Shown piece after piece: positions 1 through 11,511 of a stretch of 64,000 nt of DNA. The translations under genes and the position numbers were made by a program. Below the pieces are notes generated by a model. It did no database searches. It worked only from the letters and a program-made list of their open reading frames with translations, and was not told the origin of the DNA. Within the stretch, counting starts at the first letter, position 1. Every line of letters begins with the position of its first letter. Origin of the DNA: Phlegmacium glaucopus (taxonomy: Eukaryota; Basidiomycota; Agaricomycetes; Agaricales; Cortinariaceae); the NCBI GenBank assembly GCA_015039465.1, contig MU130540.1, positions 354,842-418,841 of the forward strand, given 5' to 3'.

Positions 1-23
1 AGGTAGAGAAGGCGAGGATTGTT

Positions 24-1592
24 GTGAGATACATGGACGGAGTTACAAAGAGGTTTTGGAGAAGCCTGGAGGGGTATGAGGAAGACTACGAAGTACTGAA
101 AGAAAAGATACTCAGCTCGTATTTGACAACGCAACTTGGGGAGAAATATACGACCAACGAGCTAGTCAAATTTGTGACCAAATCAGCAAACGGGGTAATT
201 GATGAGGAGACGGACTTAAATGCTTACTACCGACAGTTCTGGCCCGTAGCCAGCTACTTGGTCAAGAATAAAAGGATCAACGTTGAAGATTGAGACAGAT
301 ATTTCTGGCATGGACTACCATCATCAGTACGAAAGACTATATGAAGCCGTTTAGAAGCAAGGGATCACACCTTCGAACAGTCGCAAATTCCGACAATTAG
401 TCAAACCATGGAAGCCGGGTGTTTCATATTGACAAGTGAAGCAGTAGATTTGGAGGATGAAGACCTTATGTTAGGGAAGAACAGGAAGAGGCAGGGGCGA
501 GGAAGGAAAGCAGTCAGAGGAGAGAGCGAGGAAGAAGGGGATGAGTTGGACGAATCCAGTGACGAATCCAGTGATGAAGACCAAAAAAGGAAGAAGCCTG
601 CGAGACGAGAAGTTAGAACGAAGAAAGTTAGATTCGAGAGGGGGACTGACCTGAAAGATGAGGTTGAAGAGTTGACGACGAAGCTGCATGGGCTGAACAT
701 GCAGGAAGCAGCATATGCATCAACTTACGCTCGCTTGGTTCTGGTAGCTCCGGTACTCGCTGACAAAATACCACCACCGGCACGATGGACTGCTGGAGCA
801 ACGGTGACAGCAGCTATGGGGACTCCAAGCCACACACATGCTTACTTGCCGGCAGCACATCATGCACATCATACGCACCGAGTATACAACAAATCTTGTC
901 ACTTCTGTAGAGAAGAGAATTGCCGAATCGGAACATGTCCAACCACGGCCGACTACCTACAGCAGGGGAAAGTAAAACGACATCCAAGAGGGTACTACAC
1001 CTACCCAGATGGAGGACGTATTGAAGCCCATCCAGGAGGACTCAAGGGAGTGGTCGACGCAGCAGCAAGGGCAGGGCCGAATGCCCCCTCTTCAAAACCT
1101 AGGGATCTACCACCGCACATGACACCAACAACGCTCAGTTCCTTTGTGTCCAGACAAGAAGTAGAGGAGGAGGAAGAGGAAGGATTTGTGTGGGGTGCCA
1201 TTGTGGAATTAGAAAAGAGGATGAGCAAGGAGGAAGTTGTGAAAGGATACATAATGACAAGGGCACAAAAGAAAGGGGAAGCTGAAAAGAAAGATGGGGA
1301 TCAGAAAACAGAAGACAAAAGGAATGTACAAGCGCCGGCGTACCGTTTCAAGTCAAAAATTACGGACCCAGAACTCCCTGCCCAGATCTTGCAACGAGTT
1401 CTTGATATCCAAGTACCGAATATCAAAGTAAAAGACCTGCTATCACTCAGTGGTGATCCTCCGCAAAGTCATGGTGGAAAATATACCCACGCAGAAGTCA
1501 GCAACCGCCAACATCACCATGGCTGGGGTTCCGGAAATCTTGGTAGAATTCACAATGCCGCTCCGAGAGCTGGATGTAGTATTGATGGGTAG
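24..1592 (+). pseudogene. gag-like protein with Cys/His cluster, two in-frame TGA stops
   Basis: Positions 24-293 and 408-1592 lie in the same frame and are separated only by two TGA codons, at 291-293 and 342-344. Reading through both gives a continuous gag-like protein. Both stops sit where CGA (Arg) would fit. The N-terminal part is helical and charged (W-R-S-L-E-G-Y then a long charged helix). An acidic Glu/Asp/Ser/Lys-rich stretch follows at about 450-640. A cluster CHFCREENCRIGTC at about 898-939 may bind metal, but its spacing is not the standard CX2CX4HX4C knuckle. The end overlaps the pol frame by about 140 bp, so pol would need a frameshift or re-initiation. Function by family: capsid/nucleocapsid. 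It could also be read as two separate ORFs. Confidence 0.7.
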
Positions 1593-3189
1593 GAGGGAAG
1601 AAGTAGGTTTGCTGGATGAGGGATCGGAGATTGTGGTGATGAGAAGAGATTTATGCGAGGAATTGGGGGCGGTTGTGAACAAAAACCGAAGGATGACTAT
1701 GCAGGTGGCAAACAACGTAAAAGAGGGTTTGGAAGGTTGTGTGGAATTCCTGGAAATAGATGTGGGAGGTGTTAAAACCTATGCGCACGCGTTTGTGGTG
1801 ACTTCGGCGCCGTATCGTCTTCTACTTGGCAGGCCATGGCAGAAAGGGGTTAGGTTGGGAAAGATAGAAAAAGAGAACGGAGAGGTAGATGTGGTCGTGA
1901 CAGATCCAGTTGATAAAGAGCGGAGGGTGGTGATACTGACGAGAGAGAGGACAGAAGAACAACTGAAGAAAGGGTTAGTGGTGATAATCGACAAAGGCAG
2001 AGAGGGACCGGAAATACGAGGAAAGGATGATTCACTCACCAACGCAATCTTGCAGTCATCGTTCATGTACAACACAGAAGCCCACTGCCTCACATACAAA
2101 AAAGCCGCAAACAAGGTCCGACCGATAGCGACATCAATGCCTAATGATGTCAAAATCATTCGCTGTTTTCCAGAAGACCCGCTCAAGAGCCTACCTGAGG
2201 TACCGCTTCATCCGCTAGCATTCAAGCCAGGACTTCATCTTACAACGGAACAAATGGAGCAGCTCGGGTTGTTTTCCAATGGGTTCTTATGGTTGGAAGA
2301 ACAGAAATTGGTCGCGAAGGTCTTATTGAACAACGAGACTGGACTAGCTTGGGAGGAATCAGAAAGAGGACAATTCCGTGACGACTACTTCTCACCTGTG
2401 AAGATTCCAGTGGTAGAGCATGTACCTTGGACCAGGAAAAGTCTTCTGATACCGCCTGGAATTCGAGAGAAGGTGATTGAGTTGATCAGGAGAAAGGTTG
2501 AGTCTGGAGTGTATGAGCCATCCTACAGCTCTTATCGCCATAAATGGTTCACAGTCACAAAAAAGGACGGGAACGTACGAATCATGCATAATCTGACCCC
2601 ATTAAATGCAGTCACTATTTGGGATTCACAGGAGCCACCGTTGGTCCAACTGTATGCAGAACAATGTGCAGCAAAAGGGATATACTCAGGCTTGGACCTA
2701 TTTGTTGGATATGATCAGCGCACGTTGCATGAAGATTCCCGGGACCTCACCATGTTCAATACACCAGCTGGTACCCATCAACTAACGGTACTTCCTCAAG
2801 GATGGACAGGTTCTGTCGGGATCTTCCATAACGATGTTGCCTTCCTGTTGCAAAACGAGACATCGGTAGCGCCCAACTTTCTAGATGACATTACGCTGTT
2901 AGGACCCAAGACTTGTTACGAAACAGGAGAAGACACTTACGAAGTATTGAAAAGCAACCCAAATATTCGCTGTTTCATCTGGAAACATGCGGTTGATCTC
3001 AATCGGGCTCTTCATCGACTCAAGCATGCTGGAGCTACAATATCGGCAAAGAAACTTCAGTTATGTCAGCCGGAGATCATAGTTGTAGGACGAAGATGCA
3101 CATACGAGGGACAGGAGCCAGATATGACTATGGTGGGGAAGGTGTTGAATTGGCCAGAATGCCAGAATGTACCCGAGGTTAGAGGATTC
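1450..3189 (+). pseudogene. Aspartic protease and reverse transcriptase, truncated
   Basis: The frame opens at 1450. A retropepsin-like segment has its active-site position at residues 55-59 (L-D-E-G-S, about 1612-1626). The middle residue is Glu where most retropepsins have Ser or Thr, which may be a lineage variant or damage. A hydrophobic segment ending L-L-L-G-R-P-W follows, matching the C-terminal half of the protease. RT begins near 2400: a fingers/palm segment with K-K-D-G, motif A G-L-D-L-F-V-G-Y, motif B L-P-Q-G-W and motif C F-L-D-D at 2878-2889 (YxDD variant). The thumb is cut off. The frame runs on to 3324, but residues after 3189 are encoded by the inserted TIR element, so the true coding end is 3189. 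Confidence 0.75.
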
Positions 3190-3892
3190 GTGTATTTTAC
3201 AGTCCCCCACATTGTCCGGCCGGACTCCGCCGGACTTGACCGGACTCCGGTAAAATTCCGCCGGAGTCTGGTGGAAGTCCGGTCAAAGTCCGGTCAAAGT
3301 CCGGTCAGAGTCCGGTGGATGTAGAAACATGACCGGACTATATGTCCGGTCAGATTCCGCCGGACTTCCACCGGAATTTTATCGGACAATATACATTTTA
3401 AGCAAGTATTATCATTATTCTGTCTGACTTTATCAATGTTACATGTACATCCATATTTTTATTTATTTACTTTAATCAATTAAACTCAATTCCTTACTAA
3501 CTCATATTTTTTAATTTTAACAACATATTAATTTTAATTTATACCCCTCCTTGTAAAGGGGGTTGTGGTAGCTAGTAATTACAACAATGTAAGTAATTAC
3601 AATAATATATATACTTAAAAAAATGGAAGAGGGTCGAAACGGACAGTCGGAGGGGGAAACGGGTGTGTGGGGGCGAAACGAGTGTGTGTGTGGGTGGTTG
3701 AAACGGACGACGACGAGTGTCGTCGTCGTCGTAGCCTGTTAAAACAACAAAAAACCCCCCAGTGAGGGGGGTTCAACATCGTAGCCTACTAAAATCAAAC
3801 AAAACCCCCCCCCAGCAAGGGGGGGTTGCCATCGTCGTTTGTTTGTTTGTTTGTTGTCATTTGTTTGTTGTCATCGTTTGTTTGTTGTCATT

Positions 3893-6010
3893 GTTCATGC
3901 GTTGTCGTTGTTCATGCGTCGTTGTCGTTCGTGCGTCGTTGTCGTTCATGCGTCGTGGGTCGTTGTTTGTGGGTTGTTTGTGGTTGTTTGTGGTTTGTGC
4001 GTCGTTTGTGTGTCATGGTTTGTGGATATTCGATATCTAATAAAAAAACCCCCCCTGGTGAAGGGGGGGGGGTGTGATGGTGTTGACCTGATGGTAGTAA
4101 TTAGTAAAATTAAATTAAAAGAAAAGAAACAAACTAAAAACCCCCCTCGTGAGGGGGGTAGCCGTCATTGTTGTTGTTTGTTGTTGTTTGTTGTTGTTTG
4201 TTGTTTGTTTGTTGTTGTTTGTTTGTTGTTGTTGTCTGTTGCCCTCTGTCCTCGTCTATCGTGGTGGTGGTTATGGTTGTTGTGTGACGGAGGTGACGGA
4301 AGTGACGGGTGTGAGATGACGAGTTGCTGCTTGTTGTTGTGAGTCACATGTAGTCACGTGACCAACTTGCGGGCTGAACAAAAAACAGGATTCTGGTGGC
4401 AACACAGCATTGCCACCATCTAATAATGAATAATATTCTATGTATTGCTATTGGTAGATTTTTAAATATTAGTAGTAATTGAGTCCGGTCCTTGTCCGGT
4501 ACTGTCTGCTCGGACTTGTATGCTGTTTCCGGTGACTGTCCGTTGGACTTTTCCATTGGACATGTCCGCTGATCAGATCTGATCAGAACTGCAATACTTA
4601 TAAGTTAATTCCTACTAACTCATCTTTTTCTAACTTTTCTAACATATTAATCTAAATTTAAATGGATGATTGCTGGGGATTAGTTACTAATACATTACAT
4701 TAGAATCATAGAATGTATTCAATTGATATAAGAAAAATGAAATAAAGGCAGTAGATGGTCAAAATAGGTGGCTAAGTGTATAAATGGGTGAGTAGAGTGT
4801 AGAAATAGGTGTGAATGGGTGGGTGGGTGGTAGAAATGGTGTGAAATGGGTGTATGGATGGTTGAAATGGGTGTATTGGTGCTCGAAACGGGTCCTTGGT
4901 GGTTGAAACGGGTGTACTCGTCGTCGTACACGTATATTCCTCGTCGTACGGGGGTGTTCGTCGTCATGGGTGTGTAGTTCATGCGTTTTGGTTGTTCATG
5001 CGTCGTTGTCGTTCGTGCGTTGTCTGTCGTTCCTGCGTCGTGGGTGGTTGTTTGTGGGTTGTTTGTGGTTGTTTGTGGTTTGTGGGTTGTTTGTCAGTGT
5101 CATGGTTTGTGGATATTCGATATCTAATAAAAAAACCCCCCCTGGTGAAGGGGGGGGGGGGTGATGGTGTTGACCTGATGGTAGTAATTAGTAAAATTAA
5201 ATTAAAAGAAAAGAAACAAACTAAAAACCCCCCTCGTGAGGGGGGGTAGCCGTCATCGTCGTTGTTTGTTGTTGTTTGTTGTTTGTTGTTGTTGTTGTTG
5301 TTGTTGTCTGTTGCCCTCTGTCCTCGTCTATCGTGGTGGTGGTTACGGTTGTTGTGTGACGGAGGTGACGGAAGTGACGGGTGTGAGATGACGAGTTGCT
5401 GCTTGTTGTTGTTGTGAGTCACATGTAGTCACGTGACCAACTTGCGGGCTGAACAAAAAACAGGATTCTGGTGGCAACACAGCATTGCCACCATCTAATA
5501 ATGAATAATATTCTATGTATTGCTATTGGTAGATTTTTAAATATTAGTAGTAATTGAGTCCGGTCCTTGTCCGGTACTGTCTGCTCGGACTTGTATGCTG
5601 TTTCCGGTGACTGTCCGTTGGACTTTTCCATTGGACATGTCCGCCGGACTTATTGTCCGACCAGAATTGGCAACGGAAAGTCACCAGACAATTTCCCTCA
5701 TTTACACCACAAAAAATTACATTAAATTAAAAAAGTGTCTGGAAGTAGTCCGGCGGAATTCCGACTGGACAATGTGGGGGAGTGTAAAGACCTCAAATAG
5801 GTGGGTCAGTGTAGAAATGGGTGAGTAGAGTGTAGAAATAGGTATGAATGGGTGGGTGGGTGGTAGAAATAGTGTGAAATGGGTGTATGGATGGTTGAAA
5901 TGGGTGTATTGGTGCTCGAAACGGGTCCTTGGTGGTTGAAACGGGTGTACTTGTCGTCGTACACGTATATTCCTCGTCGTACGTGGGTGTTCATTGTCAT
6001 GGGTGTGTAG
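3893..6010 (+). repeat. Tandem direct duplication of a ~1.05-kb unit inside the composite element
   Basis: Unit 1 (about 3893-4978) and unit 2 (about 4979-6010) share two long near-identical blocks: 4014-4565 with 5101-5640 (offset 1075-1087) and 4762-4978 with 5795-6010 (offset 1033). Between the blocks the units differ: unit 1 has the GATCAG-type left end (4568-4761), unit 2 has the TCCGG-type right end (5641-5794). Two 70-codon minus-strand frames (4344-4556 and 5419-5631) are identical only because of this duplication and I do not call them genes. Confidence 0.7.
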
Positions 6011-6545
6011 TCGTCGTTGTAGGGGGGTATTGGTCGTCGCCGGCGTGTACTCGCCGTTGTAGGGGGGTATTCGTCGTCGTGGGCGTCTATTCATTGTTGT
6101 AGGGGGGTATTCGTCGTCGTGGGCATCTATTCATCGTCGTGGGCGTGTACTCGTCATCGTAGGTGGTATTCGTCGTCATGGACGTGTACTCGTTGTCGTG
6201 GGCATCTATTTGTCATCGTGGGCGTGTACTCATCGTTGTAGGGGGGTATTTGTTGTTGTGGGCATCTATTCGTCGTCGTAGGGGGTATTTGTCGTTGTGG
6301 GTGTGTACTCGTCGTCGTAGGGGTGTATTCGTCGTTGTGGGCGTCTATTCGTCGTCGTTGGCGTGTACTCGCCGTTGTAGGTGGGTATTAGTTGTTGTAC
6401 ACGTGTACTCATCGACGTACACGTGTATTCGTCGTGGTACACGTATATTTGTCGTCGTACGTGTGTACATGTTGTTGTACATGCGTTGCGTCGCTGTACA
6501 CGGCGTGTGGTCGTTGTACGGGTGTATGGGTCGTTGTACATGACC
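6000..6545. repeat. GTC/GTT-rich minisatellite
   Basis: Imperfect units of about 35-40 bp alternate GTCGTCGT-type triplets with GGGGGGTATTC, GGGCGTGTACTC or GGGCATCTATTC. The + strand is strongly G+T rich. Long open frames here on both strands are a by-product of the triplet repeat. Confidence 0.7.
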
Positions 6546-8863
6546 TATTATAGTATGTTAGCAGTGAAGTGGAATAGAATGAAATAAAATAAAAATCCCC
6601 CCCTCCTGAGGGGGGGTTACCATTGTCAGTCGTGATTCTTGTTGTTACGGTGGCTGTCGAAATGGGTGTTCTGGAAACGAGTGTCCTGGTGGTGGTGGTG
6701 TGAGAAACAGGGGGACGACATCAACAAACAGTAACGGGCACATCACATGTGGTCACATGATCACACCCTCGCACTGAATAAAATACACGATCTTGATGGC
6801 GATAAGTCATTGCTATCCTAACTGTATATATTGGTGAATTAATATATTGCTAGTTTAATTTCTATAATTATATTATTTTTCTAGTAAAGTCAGGTGATTC
6901 ATTTCCTAAGCTTTCAACTCAATTCTGCTCAGAATCTGCTCAGAAATAGTCAGATTCTGCTCGGAAATTGGTTGGATTCTGATCGGAAATTGGTCAGACT
7001 TGGATCTGATCAGATCTGATCAGAACTGGTCTTTCTGAGCAGATCTGGTCAGAATCTGGTCAGAAAAATTGGCTCTATTCCTGCCATTTAGGCTGGAAAA
7101 TATTCTGACTGGATCAGATCAGATCTGACCAATTCTGATCAGATCTGGTGGATCACAGCAAAGACCTCGAATAATAAGGCCCAGAAGCTAAGAAGGTCAC
7201 CTAGACATAAAAATGGTGGAAATAGTTGTAGATGAAGAAGAAGACTATAATAGGACAAGTCAAACATAATAGAAAGTGCACATTTCCAATGTACATTCAC
7301 TGTATCTGGAAGCAATATGTTAAAAACTAGATACATTCTTGATAGTGGTAGAACATACTATGAGAGAGACCTCTAAGCAGTAAACTTTACCACTGTGATC
7401 ATACATCATACTTCTTCTGGCTCTGGCTCCATCCTTTCAACAACTGCCAATGCAGATCCTGGGGTTGGGATTCATCTTTTGGAACAACAAGGGGGTAGTG
7501 TACTTGCATGAGTGGTGTTGTGGTAGCCTGCCCATCAGCCATCTTGCTCTTCTTTAGTGGAGGGTCTTCCTGAAGTTCATCCTTCAGGATGGCAATAATT
7601 TTGTGGATTTTCTGATAGCCCATAGCAGAGCCTCCATGCTTTTGTGATGTGGTCACCTGGAGACTGGAGTACCCACAAAATGGCAGATTTCTTTGCATAG
7701 TCAAGTTCAATGGTGAAAGCATCAAACAAGGGGAAGTTTGGGTCCCCAGGAATATAGTACAAGTTGTTCTCCAGACAAGTGGAGAGGTTGTCACTGGACT
7801 TGAGCTTGACAATCTTGCACTTGACTTTCATAAATTGTAATTGTACATTATCTAGAACAGGGGAATCCCCAGTCCAAGGTGAAATGAGGTGGATCTGTGG
7901 TGTTGGATTTCATGTTGACAAGTGGCCAGGTGCTATCTGTGGTGTTTTCTATGTACCAATGAGCTAATGGTTCAAGCAACCATCCTGCCAACCCTCCTGC
8001 TTCCAGAATTCTCCAAAAAAAGTTGATATGCTGGCAAATTATGAAGTCCTCTGCTTCACCCAGTTCCTGGAACATGTTCCTAGCAATACAGTCAGGCTTG
8101 AAGTCCACATTCCAACAAACCCACTTAAGAGGGCCTTGATCAACCAGGTGGAGAGTAAGTATTTGATGAGATATAGAGTGGCTGGCACTTTGATTTTTAC
8201 AGAGGGCAGATACAGCATCTTGCAATTCTGTGTATTTCAGGTCAAAAGTGTCCTTATGGAGCTGGGTCATTGCTGAATAGTTGAAGACTGCACTGAACAC
8301 ATCATGAGCAGAGTATCCAAAATGGTCAATTGCTGCATCCATAAGGTAGTTGAGGGCATCCTCAGGTGACAGTGGCAGAGTGTCCTCTTGACTGTAATGT
8401 TCCTCAAGGAGCACACAGGCACTGGGGTAGACATCTAATGGATCATTCAGATTTGGAGGGGAGCTTCCATAAACCTTGTGAAGTGCACCCACCAGAGAGT
8501 GGTACTCATCCTGATATTGCAACCTGGGTAGAGTGTGCTCGGACATGGGCAGAAAAGTGTAATCAATATGATGTACCCTTGCACAAGCTTGTTGTGAGTC
8601 TATAATGGCAAACTGGTGTGCAGAGGAAGCTGTTCCTTGTTCCAAGTCTGGTATTGGGAGGGATCAGGTGAAGCTGCCTGCACTGGAAAACACAGATGGT
8701 TGACCAAGAAGCTCACTGGCTCTTTCTGCTCACAAATATCAAATAACAACCAGATAAAGACATTTGAGGAGGATATAGGATTAGGGAGTGATGCACCTGC
8801 ACCCCAAGCAGCAAGTGCCTCCATGACATAGACTTTGTTCAAGCAGAAAAAGTACACCCATAT

Positions 8864-10139
8864 AGTGTTGCTGATGGCTTGAGCTGCTTTTTTTCTATCT
8901 TGCTAAATAAATTTTGTAAAGTCACCAAAATATTTGAGTAGCTAGATTACCTCAGGAGCCAGGGGGTCTTTTGCCAACATTAAGCGATAGGAGCCGCATT
9001 TCCCACGCTATTTGATCGGCTCTGAAGTGGCTCAATTCAAGTCTATGTAGTCGAACGTTATGTTAACAAAGGAAGAACTGATCTGGGAGATCAGCGAGAG
9101 TGAAGGGAAAGATGTGGGCAGTGGTTTGTATGTTATCGAAGGAGGAAGAACTGATCCAGGAGATCAGTGAGAGTGTGGGGGAAAATTTGGGCATAGTTTG
9201 GGCAAAAACCCGAAGGGTTTTTCGACCGAAACAAGGGTCCTGATCTATGGAAAAACAAATCTAAGATGAGCTGTGATTCCCATGTATAAGGAGCCCAGTG
9301 ACGCAGCAAGTGAAGACTTAGATACCCATAATTTAGGAGATGGGTGGAAAAAAGAAATGACTCAGCTGGGTTAATCAACAGGCATGCATAGGGCAAAAAG
9401 AGGACTCTGTGGCATGCATGGGGCAAAAAGAGGGGGCTCTGTAGCATGCATGGGGCAAAAAGAGGACTCTGTGGCATGCATGGGGCAAAAAGAGGGGGGG
9501 CTCTGTAGCATGCATGGGGCAAAAAGAGGGGGCTCTGTAGCATGCATGGGGCAAAAGAGGACTCTGTGGCATGCATGGGGCAAAAAGAGGGGACTCTGTA
9601 GCATGCATGGGGCAAGAGAGATGGAGATGCCCCAAGTACTAGGCAAGGGCAAAGCAACAAGTAGGTGCAACAGATAGGAGGTAATGGGCAGGACACTGGC
9701 AGAGGGATGAAATTTGTTAAATTTGATGTCAAATGAAAACGGGGAGAGAGAAAGTGATTCTTAGCATTGTTTGATTTATTTCTCTGTAAATCCTTCTAAG
9801 ACTGGGTGTATATGAAAAGAATGAGCTGCTCAGATGACGAGCAGGGAAATCCGGTCCAATGTTGAAGGTTGTGGCCATGAACCAGAGAAGCTGGTCACAT
9901 GTCACAATCCTTATCTCCACATAGACCAAATTCTATGTTCACGCTCATTCCTCGTGTTTGCTTAGAATAAAACCACTTCAGAGCCGATCAAATAGCGTGG
10001 GAAATGCGGCTCCTATCGCTTAATGTTGGCAGAAGACCCCCTGGCTCCTGAGGTAATCTAGCTACTCAAATATTTTGGTGATTTTACAAAATTTATTTAG
10101 CAAGATAGAAAAAAAGCAGCTCAAGCCATCAGCAACACT
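8864..10139. mobile_element. Mutator-like (MULE-type) non-autonomous element, 167-bp TIRs, 10-bp TSD
   Basis: Terminal inverted repeats 8864-9030 and 9973-10139 are nearly perfect over 167 bp and begin AGTGTTGCTGATGG. The 10-bp target duplication ACACCCATAT is at 8854-8863 and 10140-10149. Long TIRs with a 9-11-bp TSD are typical of MULEs. No transposase frame is present. Removing the element joins coding sequence of the Crinkler/RHS-type gene in frame (S-P-D-G-I-W-V-Y), supporting the boundaries. Confidence 0.85.
9382..9614. repeat. Minisatellite, ~27-36-bp units with GCATGCATGGGGCAAAA
   Basis: About nine units contain the core GCATGCATGGGGCAAAAAG followed by AGGACTCTGT or GGGGGCTCTGT. It lies wholly inside the MULE-like element. 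Three overlapping open frames on the minus strand encode only this repeat. Confidence 0.85.
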
Positions 10140-10256
10140 ACACCCATATGCCATCTGGGGAGAAGAGAACAACTTGTTTCTGCTGTAAAAGCTGAACAAG
10201 GAGGTAGTAATTGAACATTAGCTTGAGGGCCATTGCTTTACATGGCATTTACAAGT

Positions 10257-10465
10257 AGTGCTTGAAAGTCCAGTCTTTGGCATCTTTGGTGAGTTTTGCT
10301 GCTAGCACATTGTTGTTAAAATTCCCCAACACAACTGGGGTGCCCAAAAAGGAAATACCCTGAAAATTTATTTTCCCACACCCCAATTGTGATGGGGAAT
10401 TTTAATGGCAATGTTCTAGCTCAAAAACAGGGTCAAAAACCCCAAAGACTGGAGTTTCAAGCACT
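10257..10465. mobile_element. 209-bp MITE, 10-bp TSD ATTTACAAGT
   Basis: TIRs begin AGTGCTTGAAAGTCCAGTC and end with the complement (GACTGGAGTTTCAAGCACT). The target duplication ATTTACAAGT is at 10247-10256 and 10466-10475. A related locus near 38095-38110 lacks the element and shows the uninterrupted target, so it serves as an empty site. Confidence 0.85.
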
Positions 10466-10929
10466 ATTTACAAGTCCATTCATTTTATTTATCATATATC
10501 CCTGATTTCTATCTTATCTCAAAATTTTGCCCTCTTGCAAACATCAAGGTAAATTACTCATAGTGTCAAGTTTGGTTGGCTTTGAGTGGATTTGCACATG
10601 ATAGTTAAAAGTCCAAAAAGTGCACTCTTTGAATCTTTGATGGCCATGGTGAATGGTGAATTCTGTGGAATTTGGCATCTGCTGGAAAGTTGAGCATTAC
10701 ACCAACCAAATTTTTGGCCCATCCAGATCCATAGGGGAACAAGTCCTATAAACAGGACTTGTAATGATTCATCTTATGCAATAGCAGATGTAGGAAAGTA
10801 ACTACACACCAGTGCCAGGCTGACTGGTTATGATAACCCTGTGTCTACCCTGTGATGCTATTACTTTTGCCCAGACAGTGTCAAACATCATCACATAAGA
10901 GTTGCAGACAAAAATTGATGATGATATAT

Positions 10930-11147
10930 AGTGTTTAAAGGTCTGGTCTTTTGCCTTTTTGGTAATTTTTTGAGCTAGAGCACTGCTGTAAAAATTCCCC
11001 ACCATTAGAACACAAAATTTCAGGGGTGGTCCAGTCTTTTTCTGAAAATTTCCTTTTTGGGAACCCTAGTTTCATGGGAGAATTTTAAGGACAATGTGCC
11101 AGCTGCAAAATTGCCAAAAAAGGCAAAAGATCAGACCTTTAAACACT
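10930..11147. mobile_element. 218-bp MITE of the same family, degenerate TSD
   Basis: Ends AGTGTTTAAAGGTCTGGTCT and its complement (AGACCTTTAAACACT side) match the 209-bp MITE at 10257 in ends and interior (GAGCTAGAGCA, AAAATTCCCC). Flanking decamers GATGATATAT and AATCATATAG agree at 7 of 10 positions, so the TSD is either decayed or the insertion is old. Confidence 0.75.
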
Positions 11148-11511
11148 AATCATATAGAGGAGTAGATGCCAGGGGGCAGGGGTTCAAGAGACAGAGATGG
11201 CAACTTGGGATCAATGAGTGAGGCAAATTGGCTCTCCATAGCTCCATACCACTCAGCACAGAAATCCCACCAATTATCCTCGGCAGGCTCCCATATGGCT
11301 TTAGATTTAGTTTTCCACTCCCAATTATCAGGATCTACAAAGATGGGATGTACTTAGGTCAAGATGGACAGTGATCACACACACATTATCAGGCTCACTC
11401 ACCAGCATTTTCATCAGATAGTGGAAAGCTTCTGGCAAGTCATTGTATGATATTTGGAGAGTGCTGCATATCAGGATGAAGCAATTGGCAGGAGCAACAA
11501 TTCAGTACTCC

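Larger units (their letters stand above)
1..3189 (+). mobile_element. Decayed Ty3-like retroelement 1 (3' part of gag, protease, RT; truncated)
   Basis: The reading order gag, aspartic protease, reverse transcriptase is that of a Ty3/Pseudoviridae-like or Ty3 element. No left LTR is in the window and the element continues off the left edge. RNase H and integrase are absent: the pol frame stops being retroviral at 3189, in the middle of an R-G-F motif, where a TIR element begins. The missing 3' half was not found on the other side of that insertion, so a simple insertion does not explain the locus; rearrangement followed. Confidence 0.8.
3544..6617. repeat. Series of C-run/G-run hairpins in the composite element
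   Basis: Near-perfect stem-loops of a C5-C9 run, a 4-8 base loop (AGTGA, TGGTGAA, TCGTGA, TCCTGA) and a matching G run occur at about 3544, 3755-3771, 3805-3825, 4049-4072, 4141-4158, 5137-5161, 5227-5247 and 6596-6617. Several are preceded by an A-rich TAATAAAA-like tract and followed by GTTRCCRTYG/GTAGCCGTC. They are not explained by any gene. They could form hairpins or, on the G strand, quadruplexes. Confidence 0.75.
3190..7168. mobile_element. Composite of two non-coding TIR element families (TCCGG type and GATCAG type)
   Basis: The left end at 3190 reads GTGTATTTTACAGTCCCCCA and is followed by many TCCGG/CCGGA repeats. An end of the same family, GTGGGGGAGTGTAAAGACCTC, closes at 5794 and another closes at 7168 (CACAGCAAAGACCTC) behind dense GATCAG/AGATCT repeats. 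A stretch starting at 4568 matches the left interior of the GATCAG-type element at 15040. I infer at least two elements nested and recombined. No convincing protein-coding frame exists; the longest frames only translate GTC/GTT repeats. The interior holds GT-rich arrays, hairpins of C6-loop-G6, and an AT-rich block near 3420-3620. Confidence 0.65.
7399..11511 (-). pseudogene. Crinkler/RHS-type protein: P-loop NTPase plus nuclease-like C-terminus, interrupted
   Basis: Read on the minus strand from about 11511 to 7399. An N-terminal portion (W-D-F-C-A-E-W, about 11250) leads to a Walker-A-like Q-P-G-T-G near 10815, followed by a short intron. Later exons continue through about 10190, then 8857-7848 and 7831-7399. 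The C-terminal segment has F-P-L-F-D-A-F, I-L-W-V-L-Q, T-S-Q-K-H-G-G-S and G-Y, the pattern I associate with the restriction-endonuclease-like end of Crinkler-RHS proteins (family knowledge; in other organisms these are nuclear effectors or selfish toxins). The reading frame shifts near 8640, 7830-7650 and 10760, and no start codon is visible: the 5' end meets an LTR-like sequence at 11512. Three DNA transposons sit inside it (8864-10139, 10257-10465, 10930-11147). The product cannot be made as it stands. Identification is by motif only. Confidence 0.6.

Noticed and set aside
4344..5631. Identical 70-codon minus-strand frames at 4344-4556 and 5419-5631
   Set aside because: Identity is explained by the tandem DNA duplication; no domain, and the sequence overlaps element subterminal repeats.
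3762..6587. Many open frames of 60-170 codons on both strands
   Set aside because: They translate GTC/GTT triplet and C/G-run repeats, give Val/Cys/Ser or Asn/Thr/Gln runs, and have no family features.
9382..9614. Regularly spaced repeats resembling a CRISPR array
   Set aside because: Units are contiguous and the would-be spacers are near-identical; the array sits inside a eukaryotic MULE-like element.
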